Source of the DNA: Comamonadaceae bacterium ALPHA2B
GTDB taxonomy: Bacteria; Pseudomonadota; Gammaproteobacteria; Burkholderiales; Burkholderiaceae_C
DNA length: 64,000 nucleotides
Direction of reading: 5' to 3'
Assembly (NCBI GenBank): GCA_005503065.1
Contig: SCOE01000018.1
Span: forward strand, 42,180-106,179
Shown here in pieces: positions 1-10,808 of this stretch. Under the pieces are notes generated by a model. It ran no database searches. It worked only from the letters and a program-made list of their open reading frames with translations, and was not told where the DNA came from. Position 1 is the stretch's first letter. The number at the start of each line of letters is the position of its first letter. The position numbers and the translations under genes were made by a program.

Positions 1-169
1 GCCGACGGGCCGGCGGCGACACCGTCTGCCCCGGGGTTTTCACCCGCGGCGGATCGACGGCCTGCCGCTACAAACGACGCCACGCCGGTGTGCCTGCGCG
101 TCGCCGACCCGATCGCCGGACGGCGCCATCGATGCCGGCCGAGTCCGTGATTCCCGAGGAGACCCCCTG

Positions 170-1177
170 ATGACTTTCAAGCCCAATCGGCGCTCTGCGC
201 TCGCTGCATCCGCGGCGACCGCTCTCCTTTTGATAGCAAGCCAGGCGAGCGCCGACACCTGGCCGAGCAAGCCGGTGAAGATCGTCGTGCCCTTCGCGCC
301 CGGCGGCACCACCGACATCCTGGCGCGCGCGGTGGCGCCCGAGCTGTCGAAGGCCTTCGGCCAGCAGTTCATCGTCGACAACCGCGCCGGCGCCGGCGGC
401 AACATCGGCGCCGAGCTGGTGGCCAAGGCGCCCAACGACGGCTACACCCTGCTCATGGGCACGGTGGGCACGCACGGCATCAACCGCGCGCTGTACAAGT
501 CGCTGCCCTTCGACCCGATCAAGGACTTCGTGCCCATCACGCTGGTGGCGGCGGTGCCGAACGTGATGGAGATGAATGCCGAGAAGGCCAAGCAGTTGGG
601 CATCGCCAATGTGCAGGACTTCGTGAAGTACCTCAAGGCGAACCCGAACCGGCTCAACATGGCCTCCAGCGGCAGCGGCACCTCGATCCATCTTTCGGGC
701 GAACTGTTCAAGAGCATGACCGGCACGCAGATGACGCACGTTCCCTACAAGGGCTCCGGCCCGGCCCTCATGGACATGGTGGCGGGCAACGCCGACGTGA
801 TGTTCGACAACCTGCCCTCATCGATGCAGCAGATCAAGGGCGGCAAGCTGGTGGCGCTGGCGGTGACCAGTTCGCAGCGCTCGACCGCGCTGCCCGACGT
901 GCCCACGGTCGAGGAAGCCGGCGGTCCCGCCCTCAAGGGCTACGAGGCGAGTTCGTGGTTCGGCCTGCTTGCACCTGCGGGGACCTCGCCCGAGATCGTG
1001 AACAAGGTCCAGCAGGCGGTGGCGAAGTCGCTGGGTACGCCCGAGGTGAAGGAGAAGATGCAGGCCCAGGGCGCCATTCCCAGCGGCAACACGCCGGCGC
1101 AGTTCACCAAGCTCATCGCCGACGAGCACGTGAAGTGGGCCAAGGTGGTCAAGGATTCGGGCGCGACGGTCGACTGA
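170..1177 (+). CDS. Bug/TctC-family periplasmic solute-binding receptor
   Basis: Periplasmic receptor of the tripartite tricarboxylate transporter (Bug) family. These proteins bind carboxylates or other small organic anions; the ligand cannot be read from sequence. The 335 residues match the family length. Residues 1-28 form a signal peptide with two arginines at 7-8, a hydrophobic core (ALLLIA) and likely cleavage after ASA. The mature protein opens with [15 protein letters not shown], the Bug hallmark. A GAGGAG sits 8 bases before the ATG. No TctA or TctB membrane genes are adjacent, as is usual for the many orphan Bug genes of Burkholderiales. The signal-peptide DNA contains a short stretch (tttgatagcaa) resembling one arm of the dispersed repeat seen elsewhere in the window. 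Family call is secure; substrate unknown. Confidence 0.95.
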   Translation: MTFKPNRRSALAASAATALLLIASQASADTWPSKPVKIVVPFAPGGTTDILARAVAPELSKAFGQQFIVDNRAGAGGNIGAELVAKAPNDGYTLLMGTVGTHGINRALYKSLPFDPIKDFVPITLVAAVPNVMEMNAEKAKQLGIANVQDFVKYLKANPNRLNMASSGSGTSIHLSGELFKSMTGTQMTHVPYKGSGPALMDMVAGNADVMFDNLPSSMQQIKGGKLVALAVTSSQRSTALPDVPTVEEAGGPALKGYEASSWFGLLAPAGTSPEIVNKVQQAVAKSLGTPEVKEKMQAQGAIPSGNTPAQFTKLIADEHVKWAKVVKDSGATVD

Positions 1178-1198
1178 ACTTGCACCCTTTCCAATGAC

Positions 1199-1227
1199 AA
1201 AGGCCGCGCCCCATGGGCGCGGCCTTT
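1199..1227. terminator. Bidirectional intrinsic terminator between the Bug gene and the DUF1840 gene
   Basis: Perfect inverted repeat aaaggccgcgccc / gggcgcggccttt around a 3-base loop, with A-rich and T-rich flanks on both sides. It lies between two convergent genes and can end transcription from both. Confidence 0.85.
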
Positions 1228-1247
1228 GTCTTTCTAACGGGGGTGGG

Positions 1248-1574
1248 TCATGCTCCCCAGACGATGTCCTTCTGTTCCCCCAAAGACTCCTTGAGCATGT
1301 GCAGCAGCGGCGTGGCGCGCTGGTGCAAGCCCACGTGCTGCACCTCGGAGGCGGCGTCGTGGTCTTCGGCGGCATGCGCATCGTGGTTGTGCTTGCCGTT
1401 CTGGGCCTCATGGGCCACGGCGGCCTCCAGCGCGGAGATCGCACCGGGCATCTGGTCGACGGTGATGACGCCGGAGGCCCCGGAGGACTTGCCGATGATG
1501 TCCAGCAGTTGCCGCGCGTTGGCTTCCAGCATGACGACGTCGGCGCTGGCCTGGGACTTGAAGCGATAGAGCAT
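1248..1574 (-). CDS. DUF1840 domain protein
   Basis: Small cytoplasmic protein of 108 residues. It begins MLYRFKSQASADVVMLEANARQLL, as DUF1840 proteins do, and ends in a HMLKESLGEQKDIVWG-type helix. A His/Asp/Ala-rich linker lies around residues 60-72. The function of the family is unknown. It starts 15 bases after the stop of the cyclopropane synthase gene and shares its direction, so the two are probably one transcript ending at the terminator just downstream. Confidence 0.85.
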   Translation of the reverse strand: MLYRFKSQASADVVMLEANARQLLDIIGKSSGASGVITVDQMPGAISALEAAVAHEAQNGKHNHDAHAAEDHDAASEVQHVGLHQRATPLLHMLKESLGEQKDIVWGA

Positions 1575-1589
1575 GGGCGATCCCCTTTC

Positions 1590-2852
1590 TTACTTGTAGA
1601 TGTAATCGCGGGCGAAAGGGTACACCGACTGGGCCCCGCGCATCGAGTGGGACGCCACCGCGCCGTCGGGTCGGGCCGAGAGCATCTGGTGCAGGGCGAT
1701 CCAGCCCTGCTCGAAGCTCATCGCCGAGCCGGCCAGGTACAGCCGGTAGGCGCGCAGGATGCGCTCGCCCTTCTCGGGGCCGGCGGTGCGCAGCAGCACG
1801 GCACGCGCCTCGTCCAGCCGCGCTTCCAGCGCATCGGACCAGGCCCACAGCGTGCGCGCGTAGTGCGGGCGCAGGTTCTCGGTGTCGACCATCTCCAGGC
1901 CGGCGGCGGCCGTCTCCGTGAGGATGCGCGTGACGTGCAGGATCTCGCCGCCGGGGAAGATGTACTTCTCGATGAAGTCGCCCATGCCGGCGCCCATCTG
2001 CTTGTGGTCGAGGTGGCCCGAGGTGATGCCGTGCTGCAGCGTGAGGCCGCCCGGGCGCAGCAGCGCATGCACGTCGCGGAAGTACTCGCCCATGTTCGCG
2101 CTGCCCACGTGCTCGAACATGCCGACCGACGAGATCTTGTCGAAGGGCTGGTCGGCCTTGAGCTCGCGGTAATCCATGAGCCTGACGCGCACCCGACCGG
2201 CAAGGCCTTTTTCTTCGATCAGCCGCGTGACGTGCGCGTGCTGGTTCTTCGACAGCGTGATGCCGGTCGCGTCCACGCCGTAGTGCTCGGCCGCCCACAG
2301 CAGCAGGCCGCCCCAGCCGGAGCCGATGTCCAGGTAGCGCTCGCCCGGCTGCAGCATGAGCTTCCTGCAGATGTGGTCGAGCTTGGCTTCCTGCGCGCCG
2401 GCCAGGTCGAGCTCGGGCGTGCGGAAGTAGGCGCAGGAGTAGACGCGCCGCGGGTCCAGCCACAGGGCGTAGAAGTCGTCCGAGACGTCGTAGTGGAACT
2501 GGATCTGCTCGGCGTCCTTGCGCTGGGTATGAGTCCCGCGCGACTTGGCGTTGTGCAGGAGCCGTGTCCACCAGCCGCTGTTGCTCTCGATGGGCTTGCC
2601 GGGTACCAGCGCGGCCGCCAGCGCCATCAGGTCGCGCATCGCGCCCTCGATGCCGACGCGGCCCTCGACGTAGTCCTCGCCGATGCCGCCCACCTGCTGT
2701 TGCGCCAGCTTGGCGAGCGACGTCCAGGACGAGAAGCTCAGCCGCACGCGCGCACCGGGCAGGTCGATGCGCGCGCCGTCGGGCAGCTGGAGTGAAACGG
2801 GAACCGGAAGCGAGGCGAGTTGGGATTCGATCTTGGGAACCAGGCTCAACAT
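1590..2852 (-). CDS. cfa: Cyclopropane-fatty-acyl-phospholipid synthase family methyltransferase
   Basis: SAM-dependent enzyme that adds a methylene bridge to unsaturated acyl chains of membrane phospholipids. The 420 residues hold an N-terminal lipid-binding region and a methyltransferase domain. The SAM motif LDIGSGWGG lies at about 174-182. YSCAYF near 138-143 holds the conserved active-site region cysteine, and MFEHVG at 245-250 and FIEKYIFPGGE follow as in the family. DUF1840 is directly downstream. The gene is divergent from the catabolic operon starting at 3011, with 158 bases between them. Some Burkholderiales paralogues of Cfa have other lipid substrates, so the exact product is less sure than the family. 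Confidence 0.9.
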   Translation of the reverse strand: MLSLVPKIESQLASLPVPVSLQLPDGARIDLPGARVRLSFSSWTSLAKLAQQQVGGIGEDYVEGRVGIEGAMRDLMALAAALVPGKPIESNSGWWTRLLHNAKSRGTHTQRKDAEQIQFHYDVSDDFYALWLDPRRVYSCAYFRTPELDLAGAQEAKLDHICRKLMLQPGERYLDIGSGWGGLLLWAAEHYGVDATGITLSKNQHAHVTRLIEEKGLAGRVRVRLMDYRELKADQPFDKISSVGMFEHVGSANMGEYFRDVHALLRPGGLTLQHGITSGHLDHKQMGAGMGDFIEKYIFPGGEILHVTRILTETAAAGLEMVDTENLRPHYARTLWAWSDALEARLDEARAVLLRTAGPEKGERILRAYRLYLAGSAMSFEQGWIALHQMLSARPDGAVASHSMRGAQSVYPFARDYIYK

Positions 2853-2934
2853 GGCAATGAATTTTCACAACGGCATCGGCACGTTGCAAATGGTGGCACA
2901 AGCCGCGCGACTTTGCAGCGATGGCGCTCGCCCG

Positions 2935-2982
2935 CCCGCCCGCCGGGGCGACACCCCGGGGGGGGGCAGCCCCATTGACAGC
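2935..2982. repeat. Possible partial copy of GC-rich repeat family B
   Basis: A run of cgcccgcc units followed by cgacaccccggggggggg and cagcccc lies in the divergent region upstream of cfa and the monooxygenase gene. It resembles the GC-rich element found inside queA and recG but is degenerate. Assignment to that family is tentative. Confidence 0.35.
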
Positions 2983-3010
2983 CAATACTTGAAGCTTAAA
3001 CTATTCATCC

Positions 3011-5377
3011 ATGAACAGCCCGACCTCTGCCATGAAACGCGTGCTCTGCATCGGCGGCGGGCCCGCCGGCCTGTACTTCGCCCTGTTGATGAAGGCGCGC
3101 CAACCCGCGCTGGAGATCACGGTGGTGGAACGCAACCGGCCCTTCGACACCTTCGGCTGGGGCGTCGTGCTGTCGGACCAGACACTGGACAACCTGCGCG
3201 AGGCCGACCCGCCGAGCGCCGCCGAGATCGGCCGCGACTTCCATCACTGGGACGACATCGAGGTCTTCTTCAAGGGCCGCAGCGTGCGCTCGGGGGGCCA
3301 CGGCTTCTCGGGCATCGGCCGCAAGCGGCTGCTCAACATCCTGCAGGAACGCTGCCTGGCCCTGGGTGTGAAACTCGTCTTCGAGTGCGACGTGACCGAC
3401 GACCAGGCCCTGGCACGCGAGTACGGCGCCGACCTGGTGATCGCCAGCGACGGCCTGAACAGCCGCATCCGCCAGCGCTATGCCGACGCCTTCCAGCCCG
3501 ACATCGACACCCGCCAGTGCCGCTTCGTGTGGCTGGGCACGAAGAAGTGCTTCGACGCCTTCACCTTCGCCTTCGAGAAGACCGAGCACGGCTGGTTCCA
3601 GGCGCATGCCTACCAGTTCGACGCCGACACCTCCACCTTCATCGTCGAGACGCCGGAGGACGTGTGGCGCGCGCACGGGCTCGACCGCATGGAGCAGCCC
3701 GAGGCGGTGGCCTTCTGCGAGAAGCTTTTCGCGAAGTACCTCGATGGCAACGCGCTGATCAGCAACGCGGCGCACCTGCGCGGATCGGCGATCTGGATCC
3801 GCTTCCCGCGCGTGGTGTGCGGCCGCTGGACGCACCGCATCGACATCGACGGCCGGGCCGTGCCCGTGGTGCTGATGGGCGATGCAGCGCACACCGCGCA
3901 CTTCTCCATCGGCTCGGGCACCAAGCTCGCCCTGGAGGACGCGATCGACCTGGCGCGCGAATTCGACCGCGACGAGCCGCTGGACGAGGTGCTCCAGGCC
4001 TACGAGGCGCGCCGCAGCGTCGAGGTGCTGAAGATCCAGAACGCCGCGCGCAACAGCACCGAGTGGTTCGAGAACGTGCAGCGCTACAGCGGCATGGAGA
4101 TCGAGCAGTTCGCGTATTCGCTGCTCACCCGCAGCCAGCGCATCAGCCACGAGAACCTGCGCCTGCGCGACGCGGCCTGGCTCGGCGGCTACGAGCAGTG
4201 GCTGGCGGGTGGCCAGGCGCGCATGCCCATGCTCATGCCGCTGAAGGTGCGCGAGCTGACGCTGAAGAACCGCATCGTCGTCTCGCCCATGGCGACCTAC
4301 AGCGCCATCGACGGCGTGCCGCAGGACTTCCACCTCGTGCACCTGGGTGCCCGCGCGCTGGGCGGCGCGGCGCTGGTCTTCGTCGAGATGACGAGCCCGA
4401 CGCCCGAGGGCCGCATCACGCCCGGTTGCCCGGGGCTCTACAACGATGCGCAAACCTCGGCCTTCCGCCGTGTCGTCGACTTCGTCCACACCCAGACCAG
4501 CGCACGCATCGGCCTGCAGCTGGGCCACAGCGGCCCCAAGGGCTCGACGCGCGTCGGCTGGGAGGGCACGGACGAGCCGCTGCCCGACGGCAACTGGCCG
4601 CTGCTGGCCGCCAGCGCCCTGGCCTACGGCGAGCAAAACCAGGTGCCGGCCGCCATGACGCGTGCGCAGATGGAACTGCTGCGTGACCAGTTCGTCGCCT
4701 CCACGCGGCGGGCGGCCGAGCTGGGCTTCGACTGGCTCGAACTGCACTGCGCGCACGGCTACCTGCTGGCATCCTTCCTGAGCCCGCTGACCAACCAGCG
4801 CACCGACGAGTTCGGCGGCAGCCTGGAGAACCGCTGCCGCTATCCGCTGGAGGTCTTCGCCGCGATGCGGGCGGCCTGGCCGGCCGAGCGGCCGATGAGC
4901 GTGCGCGTCTCGGCGCACGACTGGGCGCCAGGCGGCAACACGCCCGACGACGCGGTGGCGATGGCGCGCCTGTTCAAGGACGCGGGCTGCGATTTCATCG
5001 ACGTCTCCTCGGGCCAGACCACGCGTGCCGCGCGGCCGGTGTATGGCCGCATGTACCAGACGCCTTTTGCCGACCGCATCCGCAACGAGGTCGGCATCGG
5101 CGCCATCGCCGTGGGCGCCATCACCGACGCCGACCAAGCCAACAGCATCGTCGCCGCCGGCCGTGCCGACCTGTGCGCGGTGGCGCGACCGCACCTCGCG
5201 GACCCGGCCTGGACGCTGCATCAGGCAGCACAGCTGGAGAGCCGCGATGTCGACTGGCCGGTGCAGTACCTGGCGGGCCGCGATCAGCTGTACCGCGAGA
5301 TTTCCAAGCAAAAAACGGCTGCAGCGCCCGCCGTTACTGCGCAAACAGCTATGAAAAATATAGCAAACGAGGAGTAG
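3011..5377 (+). CDS. Fused FAD monooxygenase / NADH:flavin oxidoreductase, 2-aminobenzoyl-CoA or salicylyl-CoA type
   Basis: Two-domain flavoenzyme of 788 residues. Residues 1-400 form an FAD aromatic hydroxylase: GGGPAG at 15-20 is the nucleotide-binding motif and [14 protein letters not shown] near 290-302 the second FAD motif. From about residue 405 ([17 protein letters not shown]) to 760 it is an old-yellow-enzyme-type reductase, with [21 protein letters not shown] and EFGGSLENR near 575-605. This architecture is that of 2-aminobenzoyl-CoA monooxygenase/reductase, which hydroxylates and reduces the CoA-bound ring; the same type is also annotated salicylyl-CoA 5-hydroxylase. The CoA ligase and Rid gene downstream favour 2-aminobenzoate. 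A second Met lies at residue 8. The last ~20 codons ([18 protein letters not shown] region) are encoded by a dispersed palindromic repeat. Confidence 0.88.
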   Translation: MNSPTSAMKRVLCIGGGPAGLYFALLMKARQPALEITVVERNRPFDTFGWGVVLSDQTLDNLREADPPSAAEIGRDFHHWDDIEVFFKGRSVRSGGHGFSGIGRKRLLNILQERCLALGVKLVFECDVTDDQALAREYGADLVIASDGLNSRIRQRYADAFQPDIDTRQCRFVWLGTKKCFDAFTFAFEKTEHGWFQAHAYQFDADTSTFIVETPEDVWRAHGLDRMEQPEAVAFCEKLFAKYLDGNALISNAAHLRGSAIWIRFPRVVCGRWTHRIDIDGRAVPVVLMGDAAHTAHFSIGSGTKLALEDAIDLAREFDRDEPLDEVLQAYEARRSVEVLKIQNAARNSTEWFENVQRYSGMEIEQFAYSLLTRSQRISHENLRLRDAAWLGGYEQWLAGGQARMPMLMPLKVRELTLKNRIVVSPMATYSAIDGVPQDFHLVHLGARALGGAALVFVEMTSPTPEGRITPGCPGLYNDAQTSAFRRVVDFVHTQTSARIGLQLGHSGPKGSTRVGWEGTDEPLPDGNWPLLAASALAYGEQNQVPAAMTRAQMELLRDQFVASTRRAAELGFDWLELHCAHGYLLASFLSPLTNQRTDEFGGSLENRCRYPLEVFAAMRAAWPAERPMSVRVSAHDWAPGGNTPDDAVAMARLFKDAGCDFIDVSSGQTTRAARPVYGRMYQTPFADRIRNEVGIGAIAVGAITDADQANSIVAAGRADLCAVARPHLADPAWTLHQAAQLESRDVDWPVQYLAGRDQLYREISKQKTAAAPAVTAQTAMKNIANEE
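5304..5367 (-). repeat. Dispersed palindromic repeat A, copy 1 (inside coding sequence)
   Basis: Read on the minus strand: tttgctata, catagctg, then ggcgggcgctgcagccg and ttttttgcttgg. These are the arm, core and tail of repeat family A. It lies entirely within the last codons of the monooxygenase gene and supplies its C-terminus. Confidence 0.75.
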
Positions 5378-5424
5378 GAGCTGCCCATGTCATCCCCGTC
5401 CCTTTCCCGTGGAGCGCGCCGCTG

Positions 5425-5934
5425 ATGGACCTCGAAGCCCGCGCCCACAGCGAACACCCCGAGGCGTTGCGCCTGTGGCTGCGCCTGTTGACCTGCACGC
5501 AGCTGATCGAGAAGCAGGTCCGCGCCGGCCTGCGCGAGCGCTTCGACACCACGCTGCCGCGCTTCGACCTGATGTCCCAGCTCGAGCGTGCGCCCGAGGG
5601 CATGAAGATGAGCGAGCTCTCGCGCCGCATGATGGTGACCGGCGGCAACGTCACCGGCATCACCGACCAGCTGGTGACCGAAGGGCTGGTAGAGCGCGTG
5701 CAGGTCTCGGGCGACCGGCGCGCCTGGCGCGTTCGCCTCACCGCGCGCGGTCGCAGGGCCTTCCAGGACATGGCCCGGCAGCATGAAGGCTGGATCGTCG
5801 AGGCCTTCTCCGCGCTGAGCGACAAGGAGATCGCCCAGCTCCACAAGCTGCTCGGCAAGGTGAAGGCCGATGTCCAGCATCGCCAGCACCCCGCATCCAT
5901 CACCGGCCAGCAGGCCACCCCGGAGATCGCATGA
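5425..5934 (+). CDS. MarR-family transcriptional regulator of the aryl-CoA operon
   Basis: Winged-helix DNA-binding protein, 169 residues from the chosen ATG ([15 protein letters not shown]). The frame stays open further upstream into the monooxygenase gene, but the MarR fold starts here and GGAG lies 10 bases before the ATG. The recognition region [25 protein letters not shown] is followed by the wing [13 protein letters not shown]. MarR proteins in aromatic operons usually repress and release DNA on binding the acid or its CoA ester; that is inference here. It sits 47 bases after the monooxygenase gene and its stop overlaps the next start by 4 bases (ATGA), so it is translated with the operon it probably controls. 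Confidence 0.88.
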   Translation: MDLEARAHSEHPEALRLWLRLLTCTQLIEKQVRAGLRERFDTTLPRFDLMSQLERAPEGMKMSELSRRMMVTGGNVTGITDQLVTEGLVERVQVSGDRRAWRVRLTARGRRAFQDMARQHEGWIVEAFSALSDKEIAQLHKLLGKVKADVQHRQHPASITGQQATPEIA

Positions 5935-6785
5935 AGCACTACATCGGCGCAGGCAATCCCATGCGCGCCCAGTTCGAGGCCAAGGCGCCCTATGTCGCGA
6001 AGCATTTCGCCTGGCACTTCGAAGACGGCGTGGGCACCGTCACGCTCGACCGGCCCGAGCGCAAGAACCCGCTGACCTTCGACTCCTACGCCGAACTGCG
6101 CGACCTCTTCCGCGCGCTGGTCTACGCCACCGACGTCAAGGCCATCGTGGTCACCGGCGCGGGCGGCAACTTCTGCTCGGGCGGCGACGTGCACGAGATC
6201 ATCGGCCCGCTCACGCAGATGCGCATGCCCGAACTGCTGGAGTTCACGCGCATGACGGGCGACCTGGTGAAGGCCATCCGGCAGTGCCCGCAGCCGATCG
6301 TCGGCGCGATCGACGGCGTGTGTGCCGGAGCGGGCGCGATGATCGCCCTCGCCTGCGACCTGCGCTACGGCACGCCGGCGACGAAGACCGCGTTCCTGTT
6401 CACGCGCGTGGGCCTCGCGGGCGCCGACATGGGCGCCTGCGCGCTGCTGCCGCGCGTGATCGGCCAGGGCCGGGCATCGGAGCTGCTCTTCACCGGCCGC
6501 GCCATGAAGGCCGACGAAGGCCTGGCCTGGGGCTTCTTCAATGCGCTGCACGAGAGCGGCGCCCTGCTCGAGGCCGCCACGGCGATGGCGCGCGAGCTGG
6601 CCCGCGGCCCGACCTTCGCGCACGGCATGACCAAGACCATGCTGTCGCAGGAATGGGCCATGACGATCGAGCAGGCCATCGAGGCCGAGGCGCAGGCGCA
6701 GGCCATCTGCATGCAGACCGAGGACTTCCGCCGCGCCTACGAAGCCTTCGCGGCCAAGCGGCAGCCCGAGTTCGGCGGCGACTGA
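5931..6785 (+). CDS. Enoyl-CoA hydratase/isomerase family protein
   Basis: Crotonase-fold enzyme of 284 residues, a little longer than the usual 260. The oxyanion-hole region [17 protein letters not shown] lies near residues 74-90, and a second glycine-rich loop [15 protein letters not shown] near 159-173. In place of the glutamate of classical hydratases this loop carries GADMGA, typical of hydratases in aromatic CoA pathways. It overlaps the MarR gene by 4 bases. In the proposed pathway it would hydrate or open the ring-reduced CoA intermediate; substrate is inferred from context only. Confidence 0.85.
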   Translation: MKHYIGAGNPMRAQFEAKAPYVAKHFAWHFEDGVGTVTLDRPERKNPLTFDSYAELRDLFRALVYATDVKAIVVTGAGGNFCSGGDVHEIIGPLTQMRMPELLEFTRMTGDLVKAIRQCPQPIVGAIDGVCAGAGAMIALACDLRYGTPATKTAFLFTRVGLAGADMGACALLPRVIGQGRASELLFTGRAMKADEGLAWGFFNALHESGALLEAATAMARELARGPTFAHGMTKTMLSQEWAMTIEQAIEAEAQAQAICMQTEDFRRAYEAFAAKRQPEFGGD

Positions 6786-6853
6786 GCCATGCACGCCGCA
6801 CCGCGCCGTCCCCACACCCTGCGCCCCGCCACCTGCCGCACGGAGGTTTTCCG

Positions 6854-8058
<1,205 letters not shown>

Positions 8059-8062
<4 letters not shown>

Positions 8063-9705
8063 CCCATCCGAGCGCACAGACCGACCGCTTCGTGCACGAC
8101 CGGCTGCCGCCGCCGGAGCAGTTGCCCATCTTCCGCTACGACCTGCCGGAGCTGCAGTTGCCCGACCAGCTCAACCTGGTGGAAGAGCTGCTGGACAAGG
8201 CAGTGAGCGCGAAGGGCTGGGGCGACCGGCCGATGCTGCGCGAAGCAGGCCACACCTGGACCTACCGCGACGCCGCGGCCGAGGTCAGCCGCATCGCGCA
8301 GGTGCTGACCGGCGACCTGGGCCTGGTGCCGGGCAACCGCGTGCTGCTGCGTGGGGGCAACTCGGCGTCGATGGCGCTGGCCTGGCTGGCGGTGGTGAAG
8401 GCCGGTCTGATCGCGGTCGCGACGATGCCGCTGCTGCGTGCCAAGGAACTGGGCGACATCATCGAGAAGTCGCAGCCTACCGTGGCGCTGTGCGATGCGC
8501 GGCTGCTGGACGAGCTGCTGGCCGCGCAGAAGTCGCAGCCGGTGCTTGCGCGCGTCGTCGCCTTCCATGCGCCGGACGCCGGCGATTCGCTCGAGGCGAT
8601 GGCAAGGGGCAAGGCCGACCACGTGCCGGCCTGCCCCACCGCGGCCGACGACATCGCGCTGCTGGCCTTCACCTCGGGCACCACGGGCAAGCCCAAGGCG
8701 CCGGTGACGACGCACCGCGACGTGCTGGCCATGTGCCAGACCTGGCCGCGCCACATCCTCAAGGCGACGCCGGACGACATCGTCATCGGCTCGCCGCCAC
8801 TGGCCTTCACCTTCGGGCTGGGCGGGCTGCTGATCTTCCCGATGTGGGCCGGTGCCTCCGTGTACTTCCACGACCGGGGCTACACGCCCGAGTCGATGGT
8901 GCAGGCGATTCGCGAGGTGGGGGCCACGATCAGCTACACGGCGCCCACCTTCTACCGCCAGATGGCGCCGATCGCGCAACGGCTGGGCGTGCCCAGCCTG
9001 CGCATCAGCGTGAGCGCCGGCGAGGCGCTGCCCGATGCCACGCGGCAGCTGTGGAAGGAGGCAACCGGCATCGAGATGCTCGACGGCATCGGCGGCACGG
9101 AGGTCTTCCACATCTACATCTCGGCCGCCGGCGACGAGGTCCGGCGCGGCGCGGTCGGCAAGGCCGTGCCGGGCTTCACTGCGCGGGTGGTCGACGACGA
9201 GGGCCGGGAGGTGCCGCACGGCACGGTCGGCAAGCTCGCGATCATCGGGCCGGTCGGCTGCCGCTACCTGGACGACCCGCGGCAGGCGAACTACGTGAAG
9301 AACGGCTGGAACTACCCCGGCGACGCCTTCGTGCAGGACGCCGACGGCTACTTCTTCTACCAGTCGCGCGCCGACGACATGATCATCAGTGCGGGCTACA
9401 ACATCGGCGGCCCCGAGGTCGAGGACGCGCTGCTGCAGCATCCCGCCGTGGCCGAATGCGCCGTCGTCGGCAAGCCCGACGAGGAGCGCGGGATGGTCGT
9501 GAAGGCCTTCTGCGTGCTCAGGCCCGGCCACGTGGGCGACGACGCGCTGGTCAAGGCGCTGCAGGACCACGTCAAGGCGACCATCGCCCCCTACAAGTAC
9601 CCGCGGGAGGTGGCCTTCGTGACGGCGCTCCCGCGCACCGAGACGGGCAAGCTGCAGCGATTCAAGCTGCGCCAGCCCAACGACACACCGACGACAACAC
9701 CATGA
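8059..9705 (+). CDS. AMP-forming aryl-CoA ligase, probable 2-aminobenzoate-CoA ligase
   Basis: Adenylate-forming enzyme of 548 residues that activates an aromatic acid to its CoA thioester with ATP. The phosphate-binding loop [12 protein letters not shown] lies near residues 204-215, the GxGGTEVF-type A5 segment follows, and the C-terminal [12 protein letters not shown] carries the adenylation lysine. The opening ([15 protein letters not shown]) and overall pattern match the benzoate/2-aminobenzoate ligase branch. ATGA overlaps link it to both neighbours. It would provide the CoA substrate for the monooxygenase/reductase. Salicylate, benzoate or a related acid remain possible. Confidence 0.85.
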
Positions 9706-10100
9706 TGAACCGACTTCTCCAACCGCCCGGATGGGCGGCCCCCAAGGGCTACGCCAACGGCGTAGCGGCACGCGGCACGATGATCTTCGTCGGCGGCCAG
9801 ATCGGCTGGAACGCCGAACAGCAGTTCGAAAGCGACGACTTCATCGCACAGACCGCTCAGGCGCTGCGCAACGTCGCGGCGGTGCTGGAGCAAGGCGGCG
9901 CCGGTCCGCAGCACATGGTGCGCATGACCTGGTACGTGACGGACCGCGACGAGTACGTGCGGCGCCTGTCCGAACTGGGCCCGGTCTATCGCGAGGTGAT
10001 GGGACGCAACTTCCCGGCCATGACCTGCGTGCAGGTGGCTGCGCTGGTCGAGGCGCAGGCCAAGATCGAGATCGAGGTGACGGCGGTCGTTCCGGACTGA
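9702..10100 (+). CDS. Rid-family (YjgF/YER057c/UK114) protein lacking the catalytic arginine
   Basis: 132-residue trimeric chorismate-mutase-like fold protein of the Rid superfamily, last gene of the aryl-CoA operon, overlapping the ligase by ATGA (a second ATG follows directly). The pattern GYANGVAARGTMIFVGGQIG and the terminal KIEIEVTAV fit the family. RidA itself has Arg105 in FPARSCVEVARL, needed for imine hydrolysis; here the aligned stretch is FPAMTCVQVAAL, with Met in its place, while the Glu of the IEIE strand is kept. The monooxygenase/reductase product of 2-aminobenzoyl-CoA is an enamine, so a deaminase here makes sense, but this sequence would need a different mechanism. Confidence 0.88.
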   Translation: MMNRLLQPPGWAAPKGYANGVAARGTMIFVGGQIGWNAEQQFESDDFIAQTAQALRNVAAVLEQGGAGPQHMVRMTWYVTDRDEYVRRLSELGPVYREVMGRNFPAMTCVQVAALVEAQAKIEIEVTAVVPD

Positions 10101-10198
10101 GGTGGCTCTGCACGACGCTGCGGCAGCGATGCGCGCGTCGTGCTCGCTTTGGCAGATCTCCCGAAGCGCGTGGCCACACAGCGCGATCGCACAAAAGA

Positions 10199-10222
10199 AA
10201 AGGCCCTCTTTCGAGGGCCTTT
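10199..10222. terminator. Bidirectional terminator between the aryl-CoA operon and the tRNA/ribosomal operon
   Basis: Perfect 10-bp stem aaaggccctc / gagggccttt with a tttc loop, A-rich before and T-rich after. It lies between convergent transcripts: the Rid gene from the left and tRNA-fMet/alpha operon from the right. Confidence 0.85.
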
Positions 10223-10236
10223 GAACTTCTGGGATT

Positions 10237-10313
<77 letters not shown>

Positions 10314-10315
10314 TC

Positions 10316-10355
10316 AGAAGGGAAAGTATAGCTTAAGAAGGGAAAGTATAGCTTA
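10316..10355. repeat. 20-bp perfect tandem duplication at the rplQ stop codon
   Basis: The 20-mer agaagggaaagtatagctta occurs twice back to back. The right copy contains the rplQ stop (TAA on the minus strand); the left copy fills the spacer to the tRNA gene. Confidence 0.9.
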
Positions 10356-10751
10356 TTCTGCGTCGCTTTGCTCGTCGGCGGCGTCAGAAATTTCGGGACG
10401 GTCCACCAATTCGACGAGGGCCATGGGCGCGTTGTCGCCGACGCGGAAACCCATCTTCAGGATGCGGGTGTAGCCGCCAGGACGCGTCTGGTAACGCGGG
10501 CCGAGCTCGTTGAAGAGCTTCACGACGCTGTCGCGGTCGCGCAGGCGGTCGAAGGCCAGGCGCTTGTTGGCGACGGTGGGGCTCTTGGCCAGCGTGATCA
10601 TCGGTTCGACGACGCGGCGAAGTTCCTTGGCCTTGGGGACCGTGGTCTTGATGGCCTCGTGCTCGATGAGCGAGTTCATCATGTTGCGCAGCATCGCGAG
10701 GCGGTGCGAGCTGGTGCGGTTGAGTTTGCGGAGTCCGAGTCCGTGACGCAT
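10353..10751 (-). CDS. rplQ: 50S ribosomal protein L17
   Basis: 132-residue large-subunit protein bound near the exit tunnel. [20 protein letters not shown] is the standard L17 start, followed by [13 protein letters not shown]. The family core is about 115-130 residues; the acidic tail ending [11 protein letters not shown] is an extension of the sort seen in Burkholderiales. It closes the alpha operon, 57 bases after rpoA, and the tRNA-fMet gene follows. Confidence 0.97.
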   Translation of the reverse strand: MRHGLGLRKLNRTSSHRLAMLRNMMNSLIEHEAIKTTVPKAKELRRVVEPMITLAKSPTVANKRLAFDRLRDRDSVVKLFNELGPRYQTRPGGYTRILKMGFRVGDNAPMALVELVDRPEISDAADEQSDAE

Positions 10752-10808
10752 GGTGATTCCTTTGACTTTGTTGTCAGGGCAGCCGTATCAGGTACTGCCC
10801 CGTGCGGT

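Noticed and set aside
1194..2795. 533-codon open frame opposite cfa on the plus strand
   Set aside because: Composition-driven shadow of a GC-rich gene; the product is an Arg/Ala/Gly/His-rich sequence with no domain, while the minus frame has clear methyltransferase motifs.
3005..5344. 779-codon minus-strand frame opposite the monooxygenase/reductase
   Set aside because: The plus strand has both flavin-binding motifs; the opposite product is His/Arg/Val-rich with no motif.
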